Part shown: positions 37,101-46,474 of the stretch, one piece after another
Layout: every line of letters starts with the position of its first letter
How positions within the stretch are numbered: position 1 is the stretch's first letter
Assembly: GCF_005154805.1 (NCBI RefSeq)
Contig: NZ_CP039727.1
Location: forward strand, 4,957,501-5,021,500
Source of the DNA: Bacillus sp. S3
GTDB taxonomy: Bacteria; Bacillota; Bacilli; Bacillales; Cytobacillaceae
Direction of reading: 5' to 3'
Length of the DNA: 64,000 nucleotides
Notes under the pieces: generated by a model
The model's database searches: none
What the model was told of the DNA's origin: nothing
What the model saw: only the letters and a program-made list of their open reading frames with translations
Made by a program: the position numbers and the translations under genes

Positions 37101-38427
37101 ATGTTGAGACTCCTGTTTCTACTTTTTTAATGGTTATAGCTGAACCAAATAGTTTCATACAGATATAATAAACCACACCAGACGCTACTAATGAATTTAA
37201 TGATGATACTCCAATATCTGTAACAAAGTAACCAACAGCGAAACCAGCTGCCCAAGCAACAATGGATATAGGATTCCAACTTTCACTATGCTTTGGCAGT
37301 TCATTATTTCTTCTACTTTCATCCAGCTCAGCCCTACTACGCTTTAAAATAAAATAATCAACAATGATTACACCTACAACTGGTGGGATAACTACACCAA
37401 GTAAAACAAGAAAACCTATAAATTTGTCAAGAATCCCTGCAACTGACATGAAAGTACCGAATAAACCAACGACAATCGTCATTGTAGCACGATTAAAATT
37501 TTTCTTGAAAAATATATTCATAGAATTTGTTAATCCGAGACTAGATGAGTAAAGATTAAGATCATTCGTTTTAATAGTAGAAAATAGTACAATGGAAGCC
37601 CCAATCCAGCCTGACAAAGAAAGCATAATGGTGACAACATCAGGTGATTTAACAGCATGCGCCATTAATACTGCAATTAAGCATATGGTTAACTCCCCGA
37701 CAAAAGTACTTATGGCGGTCATCCAAAATACATCTTTCCATGTCCGAACATATCGGCTTATATCCGGCGTTGTGACAACCCCTACAACAAACCCGCCAGT
37801 TACCATAGTAATCGCAACTCCCATTGGAAGTGCGGTACCAGGTGCTGGAGAAACCAGCAGACTGCCAATATCAGCAGTTGCAAGCATCTTGTATGCCGCA
37901 ATGCCAACGGCGACTAAAAATAAAGGTAATCCAATATTTGCCGTGTAACTTAAAACCTTAAATCCATAGACAACTAGTAATGTAAGACCCAACCCCGTAA
38001 TGACTGACCATATCTGTACATTAAACATATTTGTCGCTTCGTAAAGTCCTAATGCAAATACACCATTCTGAACACCAAACCACCCTGTTAATGATATGGC
38101 AATAACTAGCCCGATTAGTAATGAACCAAAATTTCCAAACCCTGACCATCTTGTTAACAATGCGGTTGACAGACCTTCCTTAGCAGCTGCGAAGCCAATT
38201 CCAAAGCCAATAATTTGCAGGATTACACTTCCCCACATAACTGCCCAAAATGCATCCCAAAAAGACATTCCATACCCTAATGTTGCACCCAGCATCAATT
38301 GTGACACACAGGCAAAAAAGCCAAGTCTTACGACTAATACCTGCCACATAGGCCGTTTGTCGGAATCAGGAACACGACGTAAAGAATGATCATCATGAGA
38401 CTCTAAATTTTCTTTAATTTTTGCCAT
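37069..38427 (-). CDS. NCS1-family permease (cytosine/allantoin type)
   Basis: 452 residues with about 12 membrane helices and an NCS1-like start (SLRRVPDSDKRPMWQVLVVR; FFACVSQLMLGATLGYGMS). Also GVVTTPDISRYVRTWKD and VIPPVVGVIIVDYFILKRSR, as in CodB and its relatives that import nucleobases, hydantoins or pyridine-like rings with Na+ or H+. The ATG at 38427 follows AAGGGG. The C-terminal nine residues come from a dispersed repeat, so the native tail is probably replaced. The neighbours suggest an N-heterocycle as substrate. Confidence 0.85.
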   Translation of the reverse strand: MAKIKENLESHDDHSLRRVPDSDKRPMWQVLVVRLGFFACVSQLMLGATLGYGMSFWDAFWAVMWGSVILQIIGFGIGFAAAKEGLSTALLTRWSGFGNFGSLLIGLVIAISLTGWFGVQNGVFALGLYEATNMFNVQIWSVITGLGLTLLVVYGFKVLSYTANIGLPLFLVAVGIAAYKMLATADIGSLLVSPAPGTALPMGVAITMVTGGFVVGVVTTPDISRYVRTWKDVFWMTAISTFVGELTICLIAVLMAHAVKSPDVVTIMLSLSGWIGASIVLFSTIKTNDLNLYSSSLGLTNSMNIFFKKNFNRATMTIVVGLFGTFMSVAGILDKFIGFLVLLGVVIPPVVGVIIVDYFILKRSRAELDESRRNNELPKHSESWNPISIVAWAAGFAVGYFVTDIGVSSLNSLVASGVVYYICMKLFGSAITIKKVETGVSTLGSDPRSAKV

Positions 38428-38501
38428 ACCGCCACCCCTTTTGGTTTGTTTTAATAGGGAAACGAATGAACCGTGCCTGTGTTTCCCTATTAAAAATGGT
38501 T

Positions 38502-39104
38502 TCATAGATACCTGTTAAATTCGTCTCTAACGGAAGGGTTATTGAAAACAACATAAAGTGGTCTTGTGAAATCAAGATGTCTCAATATCTTAACTCCTTC
38601 AAACTCTCTCTCTTGTGCCTGATATTCAAAGACTCCAAGATCAACCACTGCATAATCAGCTTTATTTTGCATGACAAACTCAACCTGTTCCTGTTGATCA
38701 TGAGAGTAGACTTTTATTCTTTCTGGCAGCAGATCTATAACATCTCCATATTTATAGCCTTTAATTACAGCCAACTTCTTATCCAACAGATCAATTTCTT
38801 CAATAGACTTAAGATCTTCATCTACACATGAAATGATCGTGGTTATGGCATTCCTAAAGAGACTTGAAAAGGAGTAGAGTTTTTCTCTTTCTGGAGTCTT
38901 TTGAACCTGAAATGCAATATCAATTTCTTTATCAATAAGCTTTTTTTCAATTCTACTCCAATCATCCAAGATGTACTCTGCAGTAGCTCCCATTTTATTT
39001 ATTATTTCTTCTGCATGACTGTAATCCGATCCTTCTAAAACACCCATCGCATTATAAAACTGATATGGCGGAAATGGGTCAGCCCCTACTAAATATTTCT
39101 TCAT
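38502..39104 (-). CDS. Solute-binding-like protein without signal peptide
   Basis: 200 residues resembling family 3 solute-binding proteins: YLVGADPFPPYQFYNAMGVL near the start, GSDYSHAEEIINKMG, DIAFQVQKTPEREKLYSFSS and KADYAVVDLGVFEY. There is no signal peptide or lipobox; mature-type sequence begins at residue 3. The protein is therefore expected in the cytoplasm and may act as a ligand sensor or carrier, or be a recycled binding domain. It lies 7 bases after the NicX-like gene, within the same operon. Confidence 0.65.
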   Translation of the reverse strand: MKKYLVGADPFPPYQFYNAMGVLEGSDYSHAEEIINKMGATAEYILDDWSRIEKKLIDKEIDIAFQVQKTPEREKLYSFSSLFRNAITTIISCVDEDLKSIEEIDLLDKKLAVIKGYKYGDVIDLLPERIKVYSHDQQEQVEFVMQNKADYAVVDLGVFEYQAQEREFEGVKILRHLDFTRPLYVVFNNPSVRDEFNRYL

Positions 39105-39111
39105 CACACCC

Positions 39112-40158
39112 CTACTTTCCTAACTTTTTAGCTAGTTCAGCAAGGTCCGGATGTATGAATATCCCATTATCCAGTATTAACTGTCCGTCCAACCACACCG
39201 AGCATGCCAATGAAATTCCATCTACATGGCTTTTTGCAACTCTGGGTGCTCCTCCTGAATAATTTGGTCCTTGATGACCAAACCCCCATTCAGTACTTCC
39301 CCAAATTCGCTCATCCTCTGTGGTGCATCCCTCTAATTTAGCATTAGGACTGCATCCATAACAAACATGTGCTGCAATATACATATTCGGGTCATTTAAG
39401 GATGCGAAATAATCTTTAACTCGCTTTGCAAGCTTTCCACCTTCAAACTCAACTATTCGTCCTTTTTCTACAACGTAAGTTATCGTCTCACTTAGAACAC
39501 CTAATTCGAGATCCCCACCTCCACTAAGTGCCCCATCAAATGCTATTCTGCCATTTATACTGTCTTCAATTGGTGCCCACCCTATCTGGCCAATAAGGAA
39601 ATGTGCTCCAGGTGTACTATAATCGATTTCATTATTTATTGGTCTGTTTGGATCATTTTGAAAGGTTACGTCAGTACCTGCTTTATTTGTTATTCTTACT
39701 TCTGTTGCTTCTTTGGTTAGTTGAGTAAGTCTTGTCTGGAACTCATTTTGTGCTTTCATATCGACCAAACCTATATTCCTTACAATTCTTTCTATTCCTA
39801 ATCCGCCAAGCATAACTTGCCTGGTTCTTCCATTAGTAACAGCTTTATCCCATATTGGAGAGTATAAAAGCCATTGGTCATTTAGTTCTATCCATACATC
39901 CGTTTTGTCCACACATTCTTTAAGTGGCTCTGGTAAGTATTCCATGGTAAGTGCCCCATAACCTTTTGGAGTTGAATGCCAGGCCAGCATTGCCTTAGCA
40001 CCCAGTGCATCAGCCATTTTTACTATTTCCTCAGCTACTCTGAAGTCTCCAATTGAATCCAGAGTTACCAGCACGCTTTCACCGGGTTTTACCTTCACCA
40101 TATCGTGCATTAGTTTGTAAGCGCTTTTTGTAAGTTCCATATCTAAAAATTGTGCCAT
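39112..40158 (-). CDS. NicX-like dihydroxypyridine dioxygenase/M29-fold enzyme
   Basis: 348 residues of the family holding M29 aminopeptidases and the non-haem iron 2,5-dihydroxypyridine 5,6-dioxygenase NicX. Near the C-terminus are AAHVCYGCSPNAKL (H264) and KSHVDGIS (H311, D313). As I recall, NicX of P. putida binds iron through H265, H318 and D320, so spacing and residues match that enzyme. Association with an NCS1 permease and a PucR regulator supports ring-compound breakdown. An aminopeptidase function is the alternative. SD and spacing are normal. Confidence 0.7.
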   Translation of the reverse strand: MAQFLDMELTKSAYKLMHDMVKVKPGESVLVTLDSIGDFRVAEEIVKMADALGAKAMLAWHSTPKGYGALTMEYLPEPLKECVDKTDVWIELNDQWLLYSPIWDKAVTNGRTRQVMLGGLGIERIVRNIGLVDMKAQNEFQTRLTQLTKEATEVRITNKAGTDVTFQNDPNRPINNEIDYSTPGAHFLIGQIGWAPIEDSINGRIAFDGALSGGGDLELGVLSETITYVVEKGRIVEFEGGKLAKRVKDYFASLNDPNMYIAAHVCYGCSPNAKLEGCTTEDERIWGSTEWGFGHQGPNYSGGAPRVAKSHVDGISLACSVWLDGQLILDNGIFIHPDLAELAKKLGK

Positions 40159-40230
40159 ACTATCCCTCCGTTATTTTTTATCAATCTAGCCTAATTTTAC
40201 AATAATTGAGTGAAATATTTGAATGTTCTA

Positions 40231-40279
40231 AAAAACAAAAAAAGGTTAGCTAGTTGTGCTGTAACACAAACCGCTAACC
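40231..40279 (-). terminator. Terminator of the PucR-type gene
   Basis: GGTTAGC/GCTAACC stem with an inner TTGTG/CACAA pairing, followed on the minus strand by TTTTTTTGTTTTTT. It separates the regulator from the catabolic genes, so they are separate transcripts or partly read through. Confidence 0.85.
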
Positions 40280-40295
40280 ACAATATCTAAAAAGC

Positions 40296-41903
40296 TCACT
40301 TGTTATCAAGTGCAATTACCATCAATGTATTTAGTAAATAAGGCATTTTCCATGGTTCAAAACCTAATAAATCAATAATTTTATTTTTTCTATAATGGAC
40401 AGTATTTTTGTGAATATACATAGAGTTAGCCACTTTGTCAACGTCCATATCATTAATAATAAGTTGGCTCAAAGTATTATACAAATCTTGTTTGTTCTTC
40501 TCATCATATTCTTTAAGTTTTTGAAAAATATTTTCTAAAGAAGCAGTCAATTTATGATTCTCTCTGAACTCTCTAATTAATCCAAAACAACCTAAGTCCC
40601 TGTATAACGTATATTCATTTTCCCCAAAATATCTTCTTCCAAATTTAAACGCATCTATGGCTTCTGTATATGCTTTGGGAATATCCCTGAAATCATTAAA
40701 TTCATTGCTTACTCCAATAGAAATGTCACCCGCTAAATCATTATCCCAATATTCAAGCAGCTGGTAACATATTCTATTTATTCGGTCTTTTATTTCTATG
40801 GTTGGTTTCGCAATTAGTATAATAATTAAATCGCTTCTTAACCCAACTAAATTATCCTTATTCTCTCTTTTTATAATGTCGTTTGTCTTTTGGTACTGAA
40901 CATTTTCTATATATCTTTCTAATTCTCTCAGATCCCCCCTAGGATTTTCCTGGAATTTGTTAATGTTAAGAACAATTATCTGACTGATTTTTTGTATATC
41001 CCAACTTAGATCCATCCCCATCTTTATTGCAACTTCATCAGATCTAAAATTCCATGTTATGAGATCCCCAATATACTCTTGTTGCCTTTGCATTTCAATT
41101 TCTGATACTCTGCTATTTTTGGTAGATATTAATGTATAGATTCTGGATATTATATCAAGTATTGAATCAGAGTTCTTTAAATTATTATCCTCAAACTCTG
41201 CAACTATAGTACCAAAAAACATACCTTGTGATCTGACAAATCTTAATATGTATTTCTTATCATTAATTGTTAAAATCTTTTTATCATCTATAGTTTGAAT
41301 CTCATTACTTCTTTCAAGTAAATAATTTGATAAATTACTAATGTCGTTAATGGATTTAGGATAAATAAGCTTATTGTTAATATCTAAAAACCATATTTCC
41401 CCACCGTAAAAATCTGTCATTGTTTTATAAATCACATTAACATCCTTTTTAGAGACTACATATTCAATTAACTTATTCTGCATGTGATTTGCATCTAAAT
41501 ATCCATCAGATGGTTTTTCCATAAGCTTTAAAATAATTGGATTCAAAATCTCAATATATGTTGTCTCACTCTTAGCAATAATCAAAGGAAAGTTCATCTT
41601 GTTACATAGATCTTCGATTCTTGGGTCAATATTCTTAAGCCAAAGATCTAAGTGGCAAATAATTACCCCTGCAGATTTAGCTTCTATAAGTGATTCAAAA
41701 ATTTCTAGTTGTTTCTCCTTATTATTCATTATTGCATAAAGAGAAGTTACATAAAGTTGCCCTTCTATTAACCAACTTTGCTCTTTAGTCTCAGCAACTT
41801 CTAAAACGGTTACTGAGGATATTTTATTGTCCAGACCATCAATACCCGCTTTTATATAAGCATACTTAAGACCACTTAATGAAAATACATCCCTTACTCT
41901 CAT
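40296..41903 (-). CDS. PucR-family transcriptional regulator
   Basis: 535 residues. The N-terminal PucR domain (about 1-125; MRVRDVFSLSGLKYAYIKAG, YVTSLYAI) is followed by a central GGDEF-like region (about 290-420; ISIGVSNEFNDFRDIPKAYT EAIDAF, split) and a C-terminal PucR HTH (VANSMYIHKNTVHYRKNKII, LLGFEP). Family members control purine and other N-compound catabolism. It lies upstream of, and in line with, the NicX-like/NCS1 genes, which are its likely targets. Confidence 0.88.
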   Translation of the reverse strand: MRVRDVFSLSGLKYAYIKAGIDGLDNKISSVTVLEVAETKEQSWLIEGQLYVTSLYAIMNNKEKQLEIFESLIEAKSAGVIICHLDLWLKNIDPRIEDLCNKMNFPLIIAKSETTYIEILNPIILKLMEKPSDGYLDANHMQNKLIEYVVSKKDVNVIYKTMTDFYGGEIWFLDINNKLIYPKSINDISNLSNYLLERSNEIQTIDDKKILTINDKKYILRFVRSQGMFFGTIVAEFEDNNLKNSDSILDIISRIYTLISTKNSRVSEIEMQRQQEYIGDLITWNFRSDEVAIKMGMDLSWDIQKISQIIVLNINKFQENPRGDLRELERYIENVQYQKTNDIIKRENKDNLVGLRSDLIIILIAKPTIEIKDRINRICYQLLEYWDNDLAGDISIGVSNEFNDFRDIPKAYTEAIDAFKFGRRYFGENEYTLYRDLGCFGLIREFRENHKLTASLENIFQKLKEYDEKNKQDLYNTLSQLIINDMDVDKVANSMYIHKNTVHYRKNKIIDLLGFEPWKMPYLLNTLMVIALDNK

Positions 41904-42399
41904 ATAATCACTCCAGATTAATATTGTTAAATTGTAGTTTCATTTTTAATGATTCATATAATATAGCTATTTTTTTAATAATTGATATGGCCATTATAAT
42001 ATCTTTAAACGTTCATCCTATATCTATTATAGTGTTTTTCGATGTAAACGTTGACATCTCTTTACAACTTAATTCCTACTAGGGTAACGGCTGAATAATA
42101 CTGGATGAATCATGACGGTCCCTTCGAAGCTTTATACTTTTAACCAGATAACCACCGGGCTAAGTGGAGGTCTGAATCCACTCGTCATGAGTTGGCGATA
42201 CCTGGTAAACCCACTGTCAAATAATGGTACAAGAGATGGCGCTCGTGGTAAATTCTTATGGCCGTAATGAGACTATAGCAGGCACCGATATTTATAGCAA
42301 CGAGTAAAAAAATACCAATTAATTGACTCCTATGAATTTTGGAAATATAATTAGTCAGAAAAGGTCAGTTTTTATTAACACTTAAAAAGGATGAATAAA
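41904..42399. other. Divergent intergenic region
   Basis: Between the PucR gene and the cyclase-like gene. AT-rich leader sequences at both ends and a moderately G+C-richer middle (42060-42300) in which no ORF, RNA fold or known repeat could be recognised. Confidence 0.35.
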
Positions 42400-43215
42400 A
42401 TGTTAAAAAGGTATGATCCGCAAAATCCCAAAATGATACGATCAGCAGTATGTTTTACCGATATATTAGGTTTTTCACAAATGGTATTAGATGCCAATCA
42501 AAACGGTACAGGAGACCAACTTTTACAACATCTACACAAAATACTTACACAACAATACAATAATTTAAAACCTGGTGAAGACTATGTAGGGATTTTTAAG
42601 GCCTTTACTGATAATATAGTTATTGGATTACCGATTTATGAGGATGGAGAATCACAACTTGGTGGTATTTTTCTTGATTTTGCATCTTTCCAGTTAGAGC
42701 TTACCTTAAATGGGTTCTTCATTCGTGGTGGAATAGCTATTGGAGATTATTATGGGGATGATGAATTCGCTTATGGCCCTTCTTTAATTGAAGCCCATTA
42801 CCTTGAAGATAAGCTTGCCAAATTTCCTAGAATCATATTAAGCGAAAACACTGTTCATATGGTTAAGGAGCATATTAAAAACTATGCAGAACCTTATTGG
42901 GCTCCACAGAGTAGAGATATTCTTCAGGATTGCACAAATCAGAAATGGTTTATTAATTATTTGGAAGCTGTAATGTTTGACGTTCATGCTACCGGAGATT
43001 ATCAAGTTGCCATACATCAATTACATAAACACAAAAAGGAAATTGAAACAAATCTTATTAAATATAATGGTAATACAAAAGTACATCCAAAATATGTTTG
43101 GGCTGCGGAATATCATAATTACTTTTGTTCTGAAAATATCCCACAACAGTTTTTAAATCAATCACAATTAATAATTACACATCAAACTTATGGTAGTTTC
43201 TCTAAAGTAATATAA
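42400..43215 (+). CDS. Solitary class III nucleotide cyclase-like protein
   Basis: 271 residues from the ATG at 42400 (AAAAAGG nine bases before; an ATG at 42391 is too close). The fold signature of class III cyclases can be read. VCFTDILGFSQMV carries a first Asp (D21) and FKAFTDNIVIGL a second Asp (D71), at the two metal positions. FFIRGGIAIGDYYGDDE, then AYGPSLIEAHYLE, correspond to the beta-hairpin and helix of the catalytic core. No membrane, HAMP or sensor domain is attached. The product nucleotide and the activity are unknown, and it may be a non-catalytic relative. Confidence 0.6.
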   Translation: MLKRYDPQNPKMIRSAVCFTDILGFSQMVLDANQNGTGDQLLQHLHKILTQQYNNLKPGEDYVGIFKAFTDNIVIGLPIYEDGESQLGGIFLDFASFQLELTLNGFFIRGGIAIGDYYGDDEFAYGPSLIEAHYLEDKLAKFPRIILSENTVHMVKEHIKNYAEPYWAPQSRDILQDCTNQKWFINYLEAVMFDVHATGDYQVAIHQLHKHKKEIETNLIKYNGNTKVHPKYVWAAEYHNYFCSENIPQQFLNQSQLIITHQTYGSFSKVI

Positions 43216-43554
43216 ACTTCAACTATTCTTCCCTGATGTTGCTAGAGTAACACCCATTAGATCAATGTGTACAATATTTCTATTGAAGGGGCTCTGAATT
43301 GCTAAGAAGGAAAGCAGTAAAGCTAGTTTGTAACGGTGGGCAATTAGTCCTTGGGGGATTCTACATCCGATGGGTTTTTGCGCTCCTTTGGAAATTTCAC
43401 CTACGAGTAGAAAAGTTTAAAAGGAAATTTGTGAAAATCAAAGTTTATATTTGCTAGTTGGTACCACTGGAGGATGAAAAACGCAGGATTCCTTCACTTT
43501 CTAAAGGAGCCCTTGGTATTATTGAGCTATTTCAGTTCAACCAAGTAAAAATAA
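43216..43554. other. Interval with no recognised gene
   Basis: A 51-codon frame from about 43299 lacks a good ribosome site and resembles nothing. Otherwise plain sequence leading to the duplicated L25 segment. Confidence 0.35.
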
Positions 43555-43556
43555 AA

Positions 43557-43593
43557 ATCAAAGCAGCCATACCTAAAGTATTGCTGCTTTGAT
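43557..43593. terminator. Terminator of the L25 gene, copy 1
   Basis: ATCAAAGCAGC/GCTGCTTTGAT stem with T run on the + side and A run on the other. In copy 2 the loop differs but the stem core is kept. Confidence 0.75.
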
Positions 43594-43752
43594 CTTTTTT
43601 ATTAGAAAAACAATTCATTTTAAATGCTTTAAACATATTGACATCGTTTTTCGGTTTATTTATAATTCTAAACGGTAATTTGAAATTTGCTAAGCTTGGC
43701 AGAGCATTAGCATAGAGGACTATTTGTTGCAGAAAGTAGTAAGACGAACTCT

Positions 43753-44340
43753 TTATACTTCAACTGCACTTATATCCTCTTCTTCCACTGTGGTTTTCAC
43801 ATAGTCTATCATTATGATAGTTTCTTCATTCTCATGATTGATCGTAATGTTACTATAATCCTTTTTAAGATCTGCTACTCGTACAGTCCGACCGATTTCA
43901 AAATCAGTGATATCAATTTCAATATTTTCAGGGATATCATTTGCTTTAGCAGTTATATTCAATTCGTGAAGAAATTGTTTCACTACTCCCCCGGCTTTCT
44001 CGCCATTCGATGTTCCCTTTAGAATGACACTCACTTTCGTGTCGATTTCAGTGTTCTGATTAACTTGAAGGAAGTCTACATGAAGTACTTCTTTTGTTAT
44101 TGCTTTATTTTGATAATCTCTTAGAATAACATTTGTGGATTTTCCATCAAGATTAAGAGACATTATGCCATTTCTACCAACAGCTTTTATCACTTTTAGT
44201 AAATCTGCGTTTTTAATTGAAATAGATTTTGTTTTAATCTCCCTACCATAAACAACTGCAGGTATCTCTCCATTATTTTTTAATTTCCTCAAAGAGCCTT
44301 TTTTAAAGTCTTTTCTTTCTTGAGCTACTAACGTATTCAT
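43753..44340 (-). CDS. Ribosomal protein L25/general stress protein Ctc, copy 1
   Basis: 195 residues with an N-terminal L25 domain (LRKLKNNGEIPAVVYGREIK, binds 5S rRNA) and a C-terminal TL5-type beta domain (ENIEIDITDFEIGRTVRVAD). The family is usually encoded as ctc next to pth, but here it stands alone. It differs from copy 2 at 17 of 195 residues by hand alignment, mostly conservative, so both are probably functional. GAAAGGTGG precedes the ATG. No sigma-B promoter was recognised. Confidence 0.88.
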   Translation of the reverse strand: MNTLVAQERKDFKKGSLRKLKNNGEIPAVVYGREIKTKSISIKNADLLKVIKAVGRNGIMSLNLDGKSTNVILRDYQNKAITKEVLHVDFLQVNQNTEIDTKVSVILKGTSNGEKAGGVVKQFLHELNITAKANDIPENIEIDITDFEIGRTVRVADLKKDYSNITINHENEETIIMIDYVKTTVEEEDISAVEV

Positions 44341-44639
44341 TTTACTTCCACCTTTCTTTTCATTTGAATCTTAGACTTTCATTTTTATAGAAATGTCTAA
44401 AAACACCTTACAATTCAAGTATAGCTTATCAATTCTTTTATTTCATTGAAAAGGCCCCGAGGGAATAGGACTGTTGATTTTAGATTAGCAGTTACACCGT
44501 CTTACCATCACACTTTACCGCTTTAAAACAGCATTATTAAAAAATTTTTGTTTTAATTCCGAGTATTCTGATGTACAATTAACAACATGGACTTTTTTGA
44601 GTTTTAAGAATATAAAAATTTTAAGAAGGGTTGGGCATC

Positions 44640-45707
44640 ATGATTTCTTTATCCACGATTAACGTTACATTTGAAACTAGCTCTCAGTCGGTAACAGCCG
44701 TTCAGGATGTCAATTTGCAGGTTGATGCTGGTGATGTTTATGGCATTGTAGGCTACAGCGGGGCCGGGAAGAGTACCCTGGTTCGCGTCATTAACCTGCT
44801 GCAACGACCTACATCGGGAAGCGTAAAAGTAAACGGTCAAGATTTGCTCTCCTTGAATCCCAAAGAGCTGCGCGTGGCCAGAAAGAAGATCGGGATGATC
44901 TTCCAACATTTTAACCTGATGAGTTCTAGAACGATCTTTGACAATGTAGACTACCCTTTAAAAAGCTCCAAGCTTTCCAAGCGTGAAAGAGCCCAGAAGG
45001 TTATGGATTTGCTTGAGTTGGTAGGTTTATCGGATAAACGGGATGCTTATCCCTCTCAATTGTCAGGTGGGCAGAAGCAGAGGGTAGCCATTGCCAGAGC
45101 GCTGGCGAATGACCCGGAAATACTCTTATGCGATGAAGCAACCAGTGCGCTGGATCCCAAAACAACGCTATCCATCCTGAAATTGTTGAAGAAGCTGAAT
45201 CAAGACCTCGGCCTAACGATCGTTATTATTACGCATGAAATGCAAGTGGTGAAAGAAATATGCAACAAGGTGGCAGTGATGGAGGCGGGCCGGATCATCG
45301 AGCAAGGCGATATCGTCTCCATCTTCAGCAGTCCGCAAAATGCATTAACCCGTGATTTCATCAATACGGCGACACATATTGATCAAACGTTGGAAAAGCT
45401 CGCGCTGCATCCGTCATTGGTTCATCTGAAGGATAACGATATCTTGTGCAAGATTTCTTTTATTGGCGATAATACCAGCGAGCCGATCATTTCGGCGCTT
45501 TCCGCCAGGTATAGGGTGACGACCAATCTGTTATTCGCTAATGTGGAAATTTTACAGCAGACACCGATCGGCTTCCTGATCGTGGTTATGTCGGGTACCT
45601 CCAGCGATCTGGATGCAGCACTAAAGTATTTGCAGTCAATTCAGGTGGAGGTTGAATTGATCGATTCCCGTCTTTTGCAGAACAGTAAAGGAGGTGAACC
45701 AGTATGA
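44640..45707 (+). CDS. metN: Methionine ABC importer, ATP-binding subunit
   Basis: 355 residues. Walker [11 protein letters not shown], signature [10 protein letters not shown], Walker [13 protein letters not shown], and the C-terminal NIL domain (about 260-350) that senses methionine in MetN. The ATG at 44640 has GAAGGG ten bases upstream; the in-frame TTG at 44631 is too near. It starts a G+C-richer block of five sulfur/methyl-cycle genes. No S-box riboswitch is visible upstream, unlike the usual Bacillus met genes. Confidence 0.92.
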   Translation: MISLSTINVTFETSSQSVTAVQDVNLQVDAGDVYGIVGYSGAGKSTLVRVINLLQRPTSGSVKVNGQDLLSLNPKELRVARKKIGMIFQHFNLMSSRTIFDNVDYPLKSSKLSKRERAQKVMDLLELVGLSDKRDAYPSQLSGGQKQRVAIARALANDPEILLCDEATSALDPKTTLSILKLLKKLNQDLGLTIVIITHEMQVVKEICNKVAVMEAGRIIEQGDIVSIFSSPQNALTRDFINTATHIDQTLEKLALHPSLVHLKDNDILCKISFIGDNTSEPIISALSARYRVTTNLLFANVEILQQTPIGFLIVVMSGTSSDLDAALKYLQSIQVEVELIDSRLLQNSKGGEPV

Positions 45708-46384
45708 GCGATTTCTTTATAAAATATTTTCCGAATATATGGAATTTGAGAGAGGATATCCTCTTGAGCACATATGAAACGATTTATATGGTGGCCGTGA
45801 CCTCGTTATTTTCCGTATTATTCGGCCTTTTGTTTGGCATTATCCTAGTTGTCGTGGATAAAGGAGGGATTCTGGAGAACAGGCTGATTTATAGTGTCGT
45901 GGAAAAAATCATAAACCTGTTCAGATCGATTCCGTTTATCATTCTCATCGCTGTTGTCGTTCCTGTTACCCGTTTAATCGTAGGGACATCGATTGGCATG
46001 CATGCAGCTATCGTCCCTTTGGTCATCGGAATAGTACCTTTCTATGCCAGACAAATACAAAATGCGCTGGTAGAAGTAGATTCTGGGATTATTGAAGCGG
46101 CTCAATCCATGGGTTCGGGGCCAATCGAGATTATTTTCCGTGTTTATTTGAAAGAGGGAATGGCTGGCATCATCCGCGCTTCTTCGGTTACGGTCATTAA
46201 TCTGATCGGGCTGACGACTATGGCAGGTGCCATTGGCTCGGGAGGATTAGGCAGTCTGGCGATTAATCAGGGGTATAACCGATTCCAGACGGACATTACA
46301 ATTGTAGCAACGATTTTGATCCTGATTCTGGTGTTTGTATGCCAATTCATCGGTGACTATTTCACCAAGAAGTCAACGCATTAA
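45704..46384 (+). CDS. metI: Methionine ABC importer, permease subunit
   Basis: 226 residues with five to six helices and the EAA-type loop [19 protein letters not shown]. MetI-type core: [20 protein letters not shown] and [20 protein letters not shown]. It overlaps metN by four bases (ATGA). It forms the channel with MetN as ATPase and MetQ as binding protein. Confidence 0.93.
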   Translation: MSDFFIKYFPNIWNLREDILLSTYETIYMVAVTSLFSVLFGLLFGIILVVVDKGGILENRLIYSVVEKIINLFRSIPFIILIAVVVPVTRLIVGTSIGMHAAIVPLVIGIVPFYARQIQNALVEVDSGIIEAAQSMGSGPIEIIFRVYLKEGMAGIIRASSVTVINLIGLTTMAGAIGSGGLGSLAINQGYNRFQTDITIVATILILILVFVCQFIGDYFTKKSTH

Positions 46385-46474
46385 CAACAAGCTCCTATCG
46401 ATTTATACAGTATGCCGCTTTCGGGTGCGTACTGAAATAAATATACAATATTATAGAAAAAGGACTGAAGTACA

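Larger units (their letters stand above)
43555..44458. repeat. 0.9-kb direct repeat with L25 gene, copy 1
   Basis: From the ATCAAAGCAGC terminator to the GGCCCC past the gene's leader. The same segment occurs at 50525-51429 in the same orientation, shifted by about 6.97 kb. Long flanking stretches such as GTAATTTGAAATTTGCTAAG are identical; differences are scattered base changes and the loop of the terminator. Confidence 0.92.

Noticed and set aside
42391..43215. Complete Pycsar defence system
   Set aside because: No membrane or TIR effector gene next to the cyclase-like gene; the flanks are empty or housekeeping.
43299..43454. 51-codon + strand frame after the cyclase-like gene
   Set aside because: Weak start, no similarity and no neighbour logic.
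44415..44450. Sigma-B promoter for the Ctc-like gene
   Set aside because: Only a -10-like TATACT of sigma-A type was seen; no GTTT…GGGTAT pair at correct spacing.
44525..44639. Possible SAM riboswitch before metN
   Set aside because: The leader is short and AT-rich; none of the S-box core sequences could be found.
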